The translations under genes were made by a program, and so were the position numbers. From Thuidium tamariscinum (lineage: Eukaryota > Streptophyta > Bryopsida > Hypnales > Thuidiaceae), in contig OX344755.2 of assembly GCA_947034885.2 (NCBI GenBank), forward strand, positions 2,172,501 through 2,236,500: 64,000 nucleotides of DNA, read 5' to 3'. The first letter of the stretch is position 1, and every line of letters starts with the position of its first letter. This document shows, in pieces, positions 1-11,937 of the stretch. The notes beneath the pieces are model-generated. The model was not told where the DNA came from and searched no databases. It was given only the letters and a program-made list of their open reading frames with translations.

Positions 1-1140
1 AGCAACTACTCATCCTTGAAATTTTGTGTGGAAATGGGATAATACTCTGACTTGCAATGAGCAATTCTGGATTTTTTTTTGAATGATTGATTCCCATGGT
101 ATCAAAATGTCATGATTTCATGGTCGTCCTTCAAGGGAGACGAAGACAGGTCGAAGACGACGTCGAACAGGGAGCCTCAGTCGCCGAGTGGAGAACCGGG
201 CGGGGGCGGGCCTCAAAAATTTGGGGCAGGGTTCTGTGGCGGGCAGGATGAGGGGCCCCGGCGTTTTGCAGAAAACGTCGAGAGCTTAGTGCCGAGGCCC
301 GCCACATGTGCGCTGGGCAACTCTGCATCTTCTCTTTCCACACTAGTGAATGCTCTCTTCTCTGCTTGTTGGTGTGGTCACCGTGAGGTTTAGGGTTTTG
401 ATCAGGGGTTTTGGTTGTGTCGGAGCAGTGTGCTGAAGTTCGCCTATTGAAGCACGATTGCGAACGACCATCATCAAGGGCCAACGCGGCAGAAATTACT
501 CAAAGCTGCAGCAGAAGCTACGAAGGTTTGTGACGATCTTCAAAGCTTTCAATTTGGAGATATCATCTAGTTTTGATTTTGATATAGATATAATCACCAA
601 GAATCACACTACTCTAGGTTCAGGTCAGGTTCTTGATTTGGGAACGTACGTAATTAAGCGAACCCTTTTCGAAGTCGGTCGATGCCTTACGTCTTCCATC
701 CCCGACGCTAATTACCACATCTCGGTACTCAATTTGATTCTTCAATCATTTAGATATGTTCCATTTTGTTGCTTGCATTTTGTAACAGCTAGCTCCCCGA
801 CATCCCAGAAGCAGATTGCCGTATCGATGCAATTACCCTGATCTTCTACACTCGGATGAGAGGTATCTGAAGGACAAGCTCCTTCATCTCCTTCGGGGTC
901 CAATGGCGATTCCCGAGCGATCCTCGAACAATTCCTTGCAATTGACTTTTCATACTCTCGATGCTCCACAGTCGGAAGGTTTAGGTTTTGAGGAGCTCCT
1001 GGCAATGCGCAGTGTGAGAATAAAGAATTTCCACTGAAGTCACCCATTTTTGCATTAGTCTCCGAGAGAGGTTGATTTTTCTGAAAGGGTGCTCAGCAAG
1101 GGTTCTCTAGAACCTAATGTAGAGGCATGAAATATAGATA
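1..1140. other. 5' flank of the M41-like gene, GC-rich, no confident gene
   Basis: This stretch is richer in G, C and CpG than the intergenic DNA further right, especially at 120-330 and 430-530. Several short open frames exist on both strands, but none extends through a convincing splice model. Some short runs, around 460-560 and 800-900, look protein-like in shifting frames, so a decayed exon is possible. The simplest reading is promoter and 5' UTR of the gene starting at 1201, perhaps mixed with an old gene remnant. Confidence 0.4.
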
Positions 1141-1200
1141 TTGTTTTATAGGACTGATTTGGGAGATTTCGGTGTGAAGGTGAAACAAAGGGAGAGAGTT

Positions 1201-4200
1201 ATGGCATGCTTGCAACGTCGCCCTCTGTTTACAATGCATGTGCACAGCGCAAGTCCTGGTCGCCCTGAAATTGGTGGCAAATGTGGTATTATTAGCGCTT
1301 TGAGAGCTCCTAGTAAAGTGAATTTTGCAAGAAGACAAAGGTTGAACAAAAACAAAAGGGATTCTGTTCAAGGGGCGGTGCAAAACAAAGCGAAGCAACA
1401 AGAATGGCAATCAGATCTGCAGCGAGAGCCAGAACCTTCACAAATGCCTCCCTTAGACCGCGAAAGGATGTCTACATTCGAGTGGAAAGAATTTGAGGAA
1501 GCTGTGGAATTCAAGGATCTAGGAAGAGCTTTGAAGGCACTCGAGGCTCTGAACAACTTTGAATCAGATGCAACAACAGCAAGGAATGATGCCCAGAACG
1601 TCGATGAGCTTTATGTAGATGGAGAGAGAAATGGATCTTTGAGGGCGGAGTCTTCAAATGGAACAGGAACCTCGTATCCCGCTTTTTCTCTTCCCCGAAC
1701 TGAGTACATGAAGATCCTGGACACATGTCAGAGTGCCATGGATCTGGAATTGGTCGGGCAAGCGTATGGTTGGCTTCAAGATAGGGGATTTTTGCAAGGC
1801 TTTGGAAAATACAAATCTCGGGGTAGGCTTCTTGTTCATCTTGCTTGATATTGCTTTGATAGTGCTTTCCTTCTGTTTGTTTGGCTTCTGACGAGTTCTT
1901 CTTTACTATTGTGAGCAGTTTTTGAAGCTGGTGGAGGGCGAAGGGTTGTCACTGCAGAAGACATGTTGGCATCCTCTGGACTTGCTGGTAAGTCTTGCAA
2001 CTGTTGTGGTGTGATCTCATAACCTGAAGGCCCTGAAATCGTGTCATTTTCAGAATTTGACCAACGCTTAGGAGTGTGCTTTCGTTTTGCGATCAGCATT
2101 ATGCTGTGGAGAGATCACTTTGGGTACATTGCCAAATCTGTTGAGATTAAATTTTTATCAGTATGTGTGAGTTTCTTATGCGATCCATTGAAGTGGGAGA
2201 TTGTAGGCCATTATTGAAGGATATTAGTTGACCCCACTTTCCATCCAAAATATCAGTGGCCATAGGATCTCAACCAAGTCATGCTTACACCCAACTTGCT
2301 CATAGATGGACAACCAAGGTTACGAATTGATGACTTGCTGTTGGTAGCAGGAATCAGTATATGAAACGGAATCAGGTCCCTATCGGTTTAGTATTCTCGG
2401 CCTTACATCCTAAGTTGCTCTTAGCAGGATTTGAAAGGAATATTTTAGTATTTCATTCATTTATATTCGTGTCTGGTGTACATGATTACGGTATTGCAAG
2501 TGATGATTCCAAGAGTTGACGGCGATGAACCCTGTGCGCCTCTGCTTCTTACTTTATCAAGTCATTTTTATTAGAAGCGTGTTAAGTTTTGGCAATGCAG
2601 TCATCGAAGTATTTTGTACCTGTAAGATAAATCGTCCATGTGGTACTCATTATATTGTGTACTGTTTTTCCTTGCAGCTTCCAGCCTCTCGCCAAAGAAG
2701 TGGGGTCTGTCTGGGAATTCATCTCTCCAGCTCGTTACAGGCATTGCTCTGTTCTCCATCTTAGTGAACAACAACATTGATGTTCGTCCTCTTGCAGTAG
2801 TCATCGTTATTTTGGGTTTACTGGACTCGATTTATCTTGGAGGTGCGGGCCAAGCGCAGGCTTTAAGCTTCTGGCCTGGCTATAGAAGGCGGATGCTTGT
2901 CCATGAGGCTGGTCATGTCCTTGTTGGTGAGCCCCCAATCTTGCACATCAGACTTATGTTGAGGTTTACTTGAAGGGTGGTATTCTAATCAGCTGCAAGT
3001 GATAGTAAATTGAGAGTAACAATATTTAGTTCTTTATGAGAGAATAGAAGGCCAGAAGTTTGTATTTGGTTAAGTTACTTTGACGATTTTACTTCTTTAG
3101 TCTTTCCGATTCTTCTATGCTCTTCATACCAATCTTCTTCTTTTCTTTTCTTTTCTTTTAATCAACTTGATTTCTAGCACTTCAGCTTAGTTATTCTCTT
3201 TCTGTACTGTACTTTTTCTGTTGAAACTTTTTCTATCTAGTGACGAAGTCAGTCTGGGACTGTTTTTGTTTGTTGGGCTTACTGAAAATGAATCACCTAT
3301 TCCATTTTATTTTATTTTCCTATTTGAACGATATGAAGATGAGTGGTGTTTCCTTGGTGGCTGCAGCGTACTTGTTAGGTTGCCCAGTCAGGGGAGTAGT
3401 TTTGGACGCTGCAGAGGCTCTCAAATCTGGCATTTCCGGTCAGGTATGACTTCTAGTTTTCATACCTCTGTGCCTTCCTCTGTCCGAACCAACATCCACC
3501 TGTGCTTTCAATAGAAAAAAGAATGCCATGCGGTTGAGGATTGACATCTTCACTAGACTGTCACAAAAGACTCAATTTAGCAAGGAAGTTGATTGTGAAA
3601 GCTTGCTGCCTGCTTTCCAAGTTGTAAAGACATTGGAAGCAAAATCATTGTCGGCTTTTTCCATGGTTCATGTGTCTGAACATATGAGATGTTACTAGTA
3701 AGAGTTGTTCTAGAAAACGCACCTCTGAGAGGTGTTCTAAAAATGGTAGGTTCGGCACAATTGGTAGAGTTTTTGTCAGAAACTGCCTTTAATGGCGTTA
3801 AAATTGGCAAGATTTTGCACGCCTAGGATTTTTTGGGAGGGGTAGGTGGGTGGGTGCTACCACATTGAAGTCCTTATTTTCCCTGATGAATAATTTAGCT
3901 GCATTTCAAAATACTGTATGCACTTTTGTGCTTGTGTTCTCGACTAATTAGTTCTTTTATGATTAGTTATCTGATGTCTCTCAGAGATCGGAACCCACAC
4001 AAATCTGTGGCGATTAAATTGGGCTCGAGTTAACAAGGACTATGATGTAGTGCGTTTATTTACTATTTCTTGGTCATTTTCAGATGATTTTGTGCATTTG
4101 TGACCGTGTTCATGTCATGGAAAATGCAGGCTGGCACTCAGTTTTGGGACGAAAGTTTGGCGCGAGAAGTAGAGGAGAACAAGTTGACTGAGGCCTCTGT

Positions 4201-5335
4201 TGACAGGTCCGATTCGCTTGAATTTTTTTTTGAGGATTTCAAGGGCAGTGCTTTTCAATCTCAACAAGAAAATTGTATCTTTTATGTCGTTTGCTTTGTC
4301 TCGCTTTTATCAATTCCCGTATTCTTGTATGGTGTAGGTACTGTATTGTACTATTTGCGGGTATCGCTGCGGAAGGTTTGGTTTACGGGGAAGCTGAGGG
4401 CGGCGAAAGTGACGAGAATTTGTATAAAGCCATCATATCAGGACTGCAGCCACCCTGGGGTCCTAGCAAGGTTAGATCCTGTTTCTCGTGTCTCATTTGT
4501 TATCACATGAACTTGATTTCACAGTCCAAACATTTTTGATTGATTTTTGTGGTAAAGACAAATCGCAGCAGAGCAATGCACTTCGAATTAAGTAAATTGG
4601 ATGCGTGTACAAATTACTGTTGTGATTGATCAAAGTCTTAGTACTCCGAAAGCGTCCCCACCTTAAATTGTGCAATAGTTGTACATGGAAAAAAATTCAA
4701 AGTCAACTTTTGTGTTACAGTTATCCACAGGATGCCTTTAGAACGGCGACAGTTTTAGAGTACCCTACCTTACAGGTGCTCTTGTTGGATATTCTCGCGT
4801 TCATTTTACTATCTGTATCTCGTTTCTGCAAGTTTTAAGGTAGCTCAGGTAATATTTTTTCATAGAAATTTTGATCTCTTCTGTCCTTCGATATCAAGAT
4901 CAGAGTTTCCACACAAAAAATACCTTATGGGTGCAAACTCTGGACCTTGTTCGAACAGTGTAGTGAATTCCTTCTCTCATTATTTGGCTATATCCACATA
5001 AACCTGCATTAAAAGAGACCATTATAAATTAAGTTCCCCAAGTTCCATTTCGTTCCCAATTACTTGGCCATCCATGTGCCACAGAGTCAATTCACTAACC
5101 AAGATTCAGAGTTAGTGCTTTATGGGTTGTAGGCCAAAAATCACTACGGAATTTCTTCTCAAGCATTTCTATGTTGGCATGGCAGATGTCAAATCATGCA
5201 CGGTGGTCAGTGCTTCAAGCTTTCAATATGCTGAAGGAGCATAAGAAGGTACATGGAGCAATTGTGCAAGAATTGGAGAAGGGCTCTAGTTTGGCATCTC
5301 TTATAAACACCATAGAGACCACTATGGCTGCATAG
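1201..5335 (+). CDS. M41 (FtsH-protease-like) zinc metallopeptidase-domain membrane protein, probably plastid
   Basis: Seven exons fit one 458-residue frame: 1201-1822, 1919-1987, 2678-2926, 3367-3443, 4130-4206, 4338-4470 and 5186-5335, all GT-AG with matching phases. The first about 210 residues are basic then charged and poorly conserved, as expected for a transit peptide plus spacer. Exon 3 encodes two hydrophobic segments (near residues 250-290) followed by HEAGH at about 306-310, the zinc-binding motif of peptidase family M41. Exon 6 has AGIAAEGLVYG and then GGESDENLY; Asp390 sits where FtsH proteases carry the third zinc ligand. There is no AAA ATPase domain. Known family: plant plastid proteins with an M41-like domain but no ATPase, such as the VIR3/stress-regulated group; exact orthology is inferred. 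ATG 1201 is preferred over the in-frame ATG at 1141 because it starts a transit-peptide-like N-terminus; this is not certain. Confidence 0.85.
2120..2440. repeat. Dispersed repeat in intron 2, shared with the TFIIIC5 gene
   Basis: The intron 2 sequence, with runs such as GTTTCTTATGCGATC and GACTTGCTGTTGGTAGCAGG followed by a GGTCCCTATCGGT-like stretch, recurs in diverged form at 37595-37870, inside intron 2 of the TFIIIC subunit 5 gene. Order and orientation are the same. It is probably an old non-coding mobile element inserted in both genes; no termini were recognised. Confidence 0.5.
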
Positions 5336-6215
5336 GAATAGTAGTACATTATCTTCATTCATTCAACCTTTTTTTTCTTGGACCTTGTTTTGGTTTACAT
5401 GGACCTCCAGATTGGATAACTACTTGATTGGAGTTTGGTGGTTTGATTTTCCAGTGGGGGTCATGGTTTGGTTTGTTGGGACCATGCTTTGAAGATGGCA
5501 CCATCCTAATAGCTTGCCATGTAGAGTGTACCCGAAACCTTGGCAGTTCTTATTGACTGATTTAGTCAAGAGGACAATGTAATTATTGTATGAATATCAT
5601 GAGTATATTTTTTTGACATCGTTTGATTGATACTCCATCTTAAAACGATCTTCTGGTTGGGCAAAATGTTCAAGATTAAGGCTGAAAATAATGTTTTCTC
5701 AACCTGTTTCTAAGTACTTGAAGGAAGTTGGTATCCATTCATGGAATCTTCTACAACAAAAATGATCATTTTTGAGCAACATGAAGATGATTTTGGGACC
5801 ATTGTTCAAATATGGTTTGATGGTAAAAGAATTGTTCTTCAGTTAGAAAAATCTTTGTTTGACACCTCGTCTTATGTTCTCAATCAAAAAGTATAACTTC
5901 GTTCTCCATTGTCTTCAAATTCAAGGCTTGTGGGTTTAGAGCAATATTGTCAAGTTGATATGATGCCTACTTTTTGTATCGTCTTATTTTGCATTGTCAA
6001 AAGGGCACTTTGAATAAAGAGAGCATTGTATACAAAGAATTTATAATCTTTCAATAAGCTGTTTTTCAAATTTCGATAGACATGAGACACATGAAATTGT
6101 TACATCAAGCATATTTTGTGACCCTCAAAGTTGGAGTAAATCAATTAAAATTTCCTACATTGAGATCTTGAAAGTTTTAGTGGAAAATTGCTCAACTCTT
6201 TTTGAAACCTATTAT
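5336..6215. other. 3' flank of the M41-like gene, no gene seen
   Basis: This covers the likely 3' UTR of the gene ending at 5335 and AT-rich downstream sequence. No open frame with coding character and no clear terminal repeats were seen before the repeat that starts near 6216. Confidence 0.5.
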
Positions 6216-6796
6216 AGGAGAGGGCTCTGAAATCGCCCAAGCTTTTGCAACTGTGCATTAGGAGGCTATGAAATGGAACTTGAGTCAATGAACTTCCAAT
6301 TACATTGGAACATGATAAGAGTTTGGTTTTTCCTTCTTCAATGGATGGTTTCATGGATGGTTTCAGAGCCACAGTGGCTTCATTCTTAACTAAGTGAATA
6401 AAATAAGACTTGGTTGTTGAACTCCCCTCACAAGTGTTACAAAATCTGAAAAAATGATTAATTCAAGCATTCACTTCAGCTTTAGGAAGGAACGCATTTA
6501 GAAACCACCTTCATTACTTTTTACATGTTGCAATGCTAGTTCTTGAACAAAGTTCCAAACTGTGCATGTATGAGTTTTCAGGGCCTACTGATCACAAATA
6601 GGGCCCTATGCCAGATTGTATTTGAAAATTCATAACTAATTCAGTAATGCTTCCAAAAATATGAAACAACTTGTGTTAGTTTCCTAGAATATTTTTCTTT
6701 GACTAAAAAATAAGTTCAAATATTTGCATCCAAAGAAATACATGAAAAAGGGAGATCAGCTGTTAAATGAGCGGTTTCTGAGCCTCCTCCCTTACC
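6216..6796. repeat. MITE-like element, TIR GGCTCTGAAATCGC
   Basis: The left end reads GAGGGCTCTGAAATCGCCC and the right end, reverse complemented, reads GGAGGCTCAGAAACCGCTC, giving imperfect terminal inverted repeats. The right-hand 290 bases, with CACAAATAGGGCCCTATG, recur at about 35830-36055 and 49370-49690. No coding capacity is seen. It is probably a non-autonomous DNA transposon family; no target-site duplication was established. Confidence 0.5.
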
Positions 6797-6992
6797 AGTC
6801 TTCCTTCTTATGTCTTCGAAATTGTGTTCCAGCGTCGCTAATAATGTCATGGCATGTTCTGAGGTCTGTTTTTTTGTTTTGTGCACTTCGATTGTAAGCC
6901 TCCAATTGAGCCTGAAGTTTAGATTCTCTCAGACCTGCCATGTTTTGAAACCATTCTAGTAACCAAAGGTTGAAAAACTCCAGCCACTTCAT
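6792..6992 (-). other. Possible extra 3' exon of the trihelix gene
   Basis: A minus-strand open frame follows a good acceptor (GTGTACAG|ATGAAG at about 6992) and encodes 66 residues beginning MKWLEFFNLWLLEWF, with a polar charged end (FRRHKKEDW) before a stop. Trihelix proteins often have a C-terminal helical region, so an alternative last exon is plausible. However, the upstream exon already ends in its own stop and no strong phase-0 donor was found, so this may be a chance frame. It abuts the right end of the repeat at 6216-6796. Confidence 0.25.
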
Positions 6993-7293
6993 CTGTACAC
7001 GGCAAGAATCAAGTTTCAGAGTATAATCAACAAAGTATAATCAACAAAGAGGACAATACCAGTAGATGAAATCTTACAAAAATTGTTGATAGAAGCCACT
7101 ATACAGAGTAGGCTTCTAGACAAATCACATTTTGAATCTACAATGAAAAAAAAAATTGCCCACCTTCTCTATCTCAACCAAGCAGTACAGTATTGTGCAT
7201 CAAACTTGGGTTTAAAATTTACATACAATGAAAAAGGTTTATAGCAGCCTAAGCTGATTGTGTTTCTCTTTTTCTGCACTTGTTTCCATCATA

Positions 7294-8414
7294 TCAAATC
7301 AAAGCCTGAATGGCGTTGTCATCTTTGGGGTTGTCCATTGTTGGAGTTGTACAATTAATTGCACTCAATGAAACATGCTTCACGACACTTCCATTGAAAT
7401 GCCACCAGTTATCAAGGCAAGCATAGAACTTGCATTCATTCCGGTCATGATCAGAAACGTTGTTTGCAATTTTAAAATCTTTGTATTGCTTATACAAAGA
7501 GTTGAATTTGCGCTTGCAAGCAATTGGAGTTCGATTGAATCCCTGTATCGAAGCCACCATTCGAGCATGAAGGTTTGACCAGGAGTCAACTCCTGAAAAT
7601 CCATTGTACGAGAGTTAGTTGTCTACATAGAATAATCCAAAAACGGAACCTTTGGGTAAAAGTTCAGTAACTCCCGGAAACATGACATATTCAACATCAT
7701 CTTGCCTCGAATTGGAAAGAGAGGCCTTCAATACAACATAAAGTAGAGGATACAAATACAATTAGGAACCTGATTCTATCACCTACAATGACCCCTGTTA
7801 CCAACAGCAACTCATCTATCCATAAAATTGGTTGGACTTATCTGACTAAATATCTACGGCCACTCATCTTTGAATAGAAATTGGATTGTCTATGTCACTT
7901 AAAGTGGTCTACAACCTCCGACTTTGGAGTTGCCAAGGAAATTCATGTAGTTACAAATCTATCATTTGACTCTTATACAGATCTTTCCACAACTATACAT
8001 CTCTCAAAACTTAAACGTCTACAATTAGGTTAAAACGCTCAAATTGATGCAACTAGTATCCGCTACCTTATTGACCAAGAGACAATAGCCTAGAAAATTC
8101 TCACCTTGCTTTTTAGCATTCTTTACAAAATCAGTCTCCATTTCACCCCGAACATCGATCAATGCGTACACCTCGCTATCTGGCCAATTTCTTCCTGCTT
8201 CGCTCTCCTCAATCTTTACTCGCACTGTTTTCCTTAGCTGCCCTGCTTTCCTCTTCGGTAGCATTGTCGGAGTCTCTTGAGCAGCACAAACATGGACATC
8301 CTCTTCGTCTTCTCCAACCTCAAATAATTGTCTCTTTAAACCCTTTTCCACCCCACCACTTGCACCCACTCCGCTCTCTTCACAAATTGAGACTGGAATG
8401 TTCGCCTTCTCAAC
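7294..8414 (-). CDS. Trihelix (MYB/SANT-like) DNA-binding protein, partial model
   Basis: Two minus-strand exons join in phase: 8414-8105 and 7592-7294, with donor AAG|GTGAGA and acceptor TTTTCAG|GAG, ending at a TGA. The joined protein has a basic region (LPKRKAGQLRKTVRVK) followed by a trihelix domain: NWPDSEVYALIDVR, then EM..DF, the exon junction GVDSW, then NRTPIACKRKFNSLYKQYK and a final DNWWH. The spaced tryptophans and the CK.K...LYK..K core are diagnostic. Such proteins are nuclear DNA-binding factors, some of them transposase-derived. The first exon is missing from this model: an acceptor (TTTTTTGCAG) precedes the first codon at 8414 and no convincing ATG exon was found up to 8940. 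A possible extra downstream exon lies at 6792-6992. Confidence 0.65.
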
Positions 8415-8941
8415 CTGCAAAAAATATATTTTTTAAATTGCTTTTTATGATGTCAGCAATTGACCATACTGGCATTCAAATATCATGAACAAGCGACGAG
8501 AAAAGAGGCATGAAATGTAAACAAAAACATAAAAAAGAGAAGTGGGGTGAAAATGCCCTTGCCACAAGTGTTGCTCGAAAATATATAATATTATTATAAT
8601 CGGCTCGCCCCTTGGACCCCACACCAAAGCAATGCTGCACTCAAAGGACCAATCTAATACCATTGGACCTAATCCTGTCAAAGAAGCGCCCACACGTAAC
8701 CTTGTAAACCCTGGAATTCCTCCCCGGAATTCCAGCTAAGGGAATTGAAGTGCATTGCAGCCTTGATCAGACTCAATAGGGTGCATGAGATCCTGAAATT
8801 GAGGGACCCGGCTAAGTCTAGTATATAATGTTATGCATGTTTCCCAATTGATGAACCTCATCAAGATGTGTAATATATCCTAATCGAGAGTCTCCTATTA
8901 TATACACTACATTAGAAGAAGTCCAGGGCAATCAATTACTT

Positions 8942-11455
8942 TCATAGCTTTGAGTAGTGGGGCTTCCGCTTCTGTACCCGTGCTTGCAAAGCCTCCTGCA
9001 AATCCTCAGAGGCAAGCATGGCAGCGTTCCACAGCCCCACATACTCAAGACCCTGCGCCACCGTCATGTCGCGGCTCTTGATCAGCACAGTCTTCGTTCC
9101 CGTGACGGCCAGAGGCGACTTCGCTGCAATCTGGGATGCCAGCTTGTGTACGTGGTCATCGAGCTCCGCTTGGGACTGGAGAACCCCCTGCACCAGGCCC
9201 AGTGCCTTCGCTTCCGACCCGCTGAATCGTCTCCCTGTCAATGCCAGCTCCATTGCGTTTCCATGACCCACGAGCTTTGGCAATCGTTGTAGCGTCCCCA
9301 GGTCCGCTGTAATGGCCACGTCCACCTCCCTCACGCTAAACACCGCATCCTGTCCAATAACGAGTGTCAGAATCGCAGAGCTCCATTTCTCTACGAGTCT
9401 TTTATTGCTTGGGAGAAGGATCTCACTTCAATTTCCTATTCGGTAACACATGTAGAGAAAGCGGAGCAGGTAATAGCCCCCAAATGAGGTCATTCGTGAG
9501 GCACGCAAACGTCTACAATACCAATACTAAAATAGGAAAGAAAGAATCAAGCGGTAGTCATGGGCTTCTTCAGAGTCCTCTAGTTAGCAAATTCAACAAA
9601 CTGACAAAAACCTAATTCACTGAGCATTCGAGAATGAAGAATGAATGCATGCTCTCTTCAAAGTCCTCTCAATTGCGCTTCCTATAAACTAGAAAATTAG
9701 AGAACATTGGAGACAAGAACATGAGACTAAAGAAGTTCACATGGAGAATGCACTACTGCTAGCTACCTAACACACCATATTTCGAGCCAAGAGACTATGA
9801 ATGAAGTGCCACAAAACATGGATGAAGTTAGGATTCAACAAGCTCACCCTGAAATCGAGTACAGTGACTTCCCCGTAACACTAGATCAAATCGAGGCAGA
9901 ATACCTGAGTGCAGTAACGAAGGTCACAGGCCGTGACCATGTCGATGCCGCCTCCGATACAAGCCCCCTGGATGGCGGCGATCACGGGCTTTCGACATTC
10001 TTCGAAGGCGTTGAATGCATCCTGCATCGCCTTCACATCTCTTCGAAACTTCTCCTTTTGTCGACCCAAGCACGTCGGCGTTTTATTGCTTCCTGAAAGT
10101 CATTGCATTTGTACCGAATAAGGAACCAATCACTTGCCTGAATCTTCCGCTTGGAGATCAAGAGAAGCGCAAGAAATTGCCACAGAAAGATCAAAAGATT
10201 CACTCAATTGAGCTCAATGTGGACTCTCTAAGCTCAACATGGAAATTATGCAAGGATACAAGCTTCGTAAGTTAGATTCATCATATGTTACTCAAGAGAA
10301 CCTTCGATTATGATTACGCATCTTTCTTTCAACGACAATGTACATTGATCCCTATTTATCGCTACACGTTAATTAGTAAACTGCGACAGAATACATCAAA
10401 ACATTCAGTAAATTGACCAGTATACTGACTCTCTATGGTCAGCATCGAAATTATGTGATTATATAAGCTCCGTGAGTCAGATTCATCATATGCTACATGA
10501 GAATCATTTATGATTACTGATCTTTCTTTGAATGACACTATACATTATCCTCTATACATTCCGATCCCGATCCCTATACATTAATTTGAAAATCACGACA
10601 ACATACATCAAAATGTTCACAAAATTGAGCTCTATAATGACTTCCGTCGTCAGCATGGAAATTGCGCAACTACAGATGCTATAAATGTCAACCATTGCTT
10701 ATAACTACTCCTCTTGCTTTGAGTAACATTATTCCCTGTACATCCCTGGTTCATGTTACCTGAACCTCCTGCTTCGACTGAAGCGAATCACGTGAGAAAG
10801 AAACACAATAAATTGAAATATCCACTAAATTGACCTATACGTCGACTCTTGAGGTTCGGCATGAAAATTATGCGACGAAACAAGCTCCATAACTTAGATT
10901 CATCTTACGCTACATTTTTTAAGTTTGTCTCGCTACATTAGAACTAATGATTACAATTACTGATCGTTCTTTGAGTGACAATTATAAATTGTTTGTCTAT
11001 ACATCCATTTTGGAAACTTGCAAGAAATTTAAGCATGGACGTATGCAACTACACAAGCTCCATAGCTCAGATTCATCATATTCTATACATAACAACTGTT
11101 GATTATGTTAACTCGTCTTTCTTACTTCCAATATTTCGGAACTGAAAGGAGAAACAATTACAACAAAGGGATTAAAAAAACAAGAAAGCAACAAAGCAAC
11201 AAATCGAAGCCTACCAAACTCTTTCTCGACATGCGAGAGGTCGATCCCCGCGCAGAAATGAGGTCCGGCAGCGTTCACGATGATGACGCGTACGGCGGGG
11301 TTCAGATCCAGAGCCTGAACTGCAGCCGGAAGTTCCTCGAACAGCGAGGAGTCCAACGCATTGAACTTGGACGGGCGATTGAGCGTGAGCGTCGCTACCC
11401 CTGCACCATCAGGCCCTTGCACTTGCACACTCTTCCACTCTCTCCCACTCTCCAT
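8942..11455 (-). CDS. DCI1: Peroxisomal delta(3,5)-delta(2,4)-dienoyl-CoA isomerase
   Basis: Three minus-strand exons give a 278-residue protein: 11455-11215, 10092-9905 and 9349-8942, all GT-AG with consistent phases. It belongs to the enoyl-CoA hydratase/isomerase (crotonase) superfamily: LTLNRPSKFNALD and the oxyanion-hole segment AGPHFCAGIDL in exon 1, GACIGGGIDMVTACDLR in exon 2, and EVDVAITADLGTLQRLPK in exon 3. Asp131, Glu151 and Asp159 have the same 20- and 8-residue spacing as Asp176, Glu196 and Asp204 of rat dienoyl-CoA isomerase, which separates it from ordinary hydratases. The last three residues are SKL, a canonical PTS1 peroxisome signal. It isomerises 3,5-dienoyl-CoA to 2,4-dienoyl-CoA during beta-oxidation of unsaturated fatty acids with odd-numbered double bonds. 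Length and signal match the plant DCI1 family. Confidence 0.93.
10195..11095. repeat. About five decayed tandem units of ~208 bp in the isomerase intron 1
   Basis: A diverged unit recurs at about 10201, 10411, 10619, 10826 and 11033, a period of roughly 205-210 bases. Each unit carries an AAATTGAGCT/AAATTGACC start, a GCATGGAAATTATGC-like core, then AAGCTCC.TA.CTCAGATTCATCATA and a later GATTACTGATCTTTCTTTGA segment. The last unit is truncated. All lie inside intron 1 of the dienoyl-CoA isomerase gene. No coding potential is seen. Confidence 0.7.
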
Positions 11456-11937
11456 AGCCGCAGAAGAACTGAAAAACGCGATTTAATCGCAAAAATTTGA
11501 CAGAAATTTGAATAAGAATTTGAACGAGAAATTAATTAAAATGTTATCAGACCATCTGAAAATTGGATGAAGAATCTTCAAAGCAAACTCAAAGCTCCCT
11601 CTCTTCCTAATTCAGCAAATTGGAGCTGTGAAATGCGCCACAGGGAGGGTCCAAGACTGAGACCGAGAGGAAACCCCAAGTAGGACCCAAGCATTGTGCG
11701 TTCAGACGGACCGGCGCTTAGGACCGTGATTTTCACTGCAGATTGAGAAGTGCTCTTGAGTTGTGTGCCAAAGTAATTGAGAAATGGGCAGTGATTGTGA
11801 AGAAATCACGAGAAAAATCATCGTCGCGGCTATGGCAGAGGCTGCGGAGGTCCGAGGAAACGACGAAGCCAGTTGGGTCCACCGGTCGCCGTCGCCGTCA
11901 CGGTCTTACAACGAAACAACAGTAACCTTTCAAGGAC
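11456..11937. other. Upstream region of the isomerase gene
   Basis: This is the 5' flank of the minus-strand isomerase gene. The part at 11740-11930 is CpG-richer and holds short overlapping open frames, none recognisable. It runs directly into the GC-rich terminal repeat of the next element. Confidence 0.4.

Noticed and set aside
112-1047. Several overlapping open frames upstream of the first gene on both strands
   Set aside because: They overlap each other in different frames, show no domain and no consistent splice model; the GC-rich composition alone explains them.
8957-9343. Plus-strand open frames opposite the isomerase third exon
   Set aside because: Antisense shadows of a well-supported coding exon.
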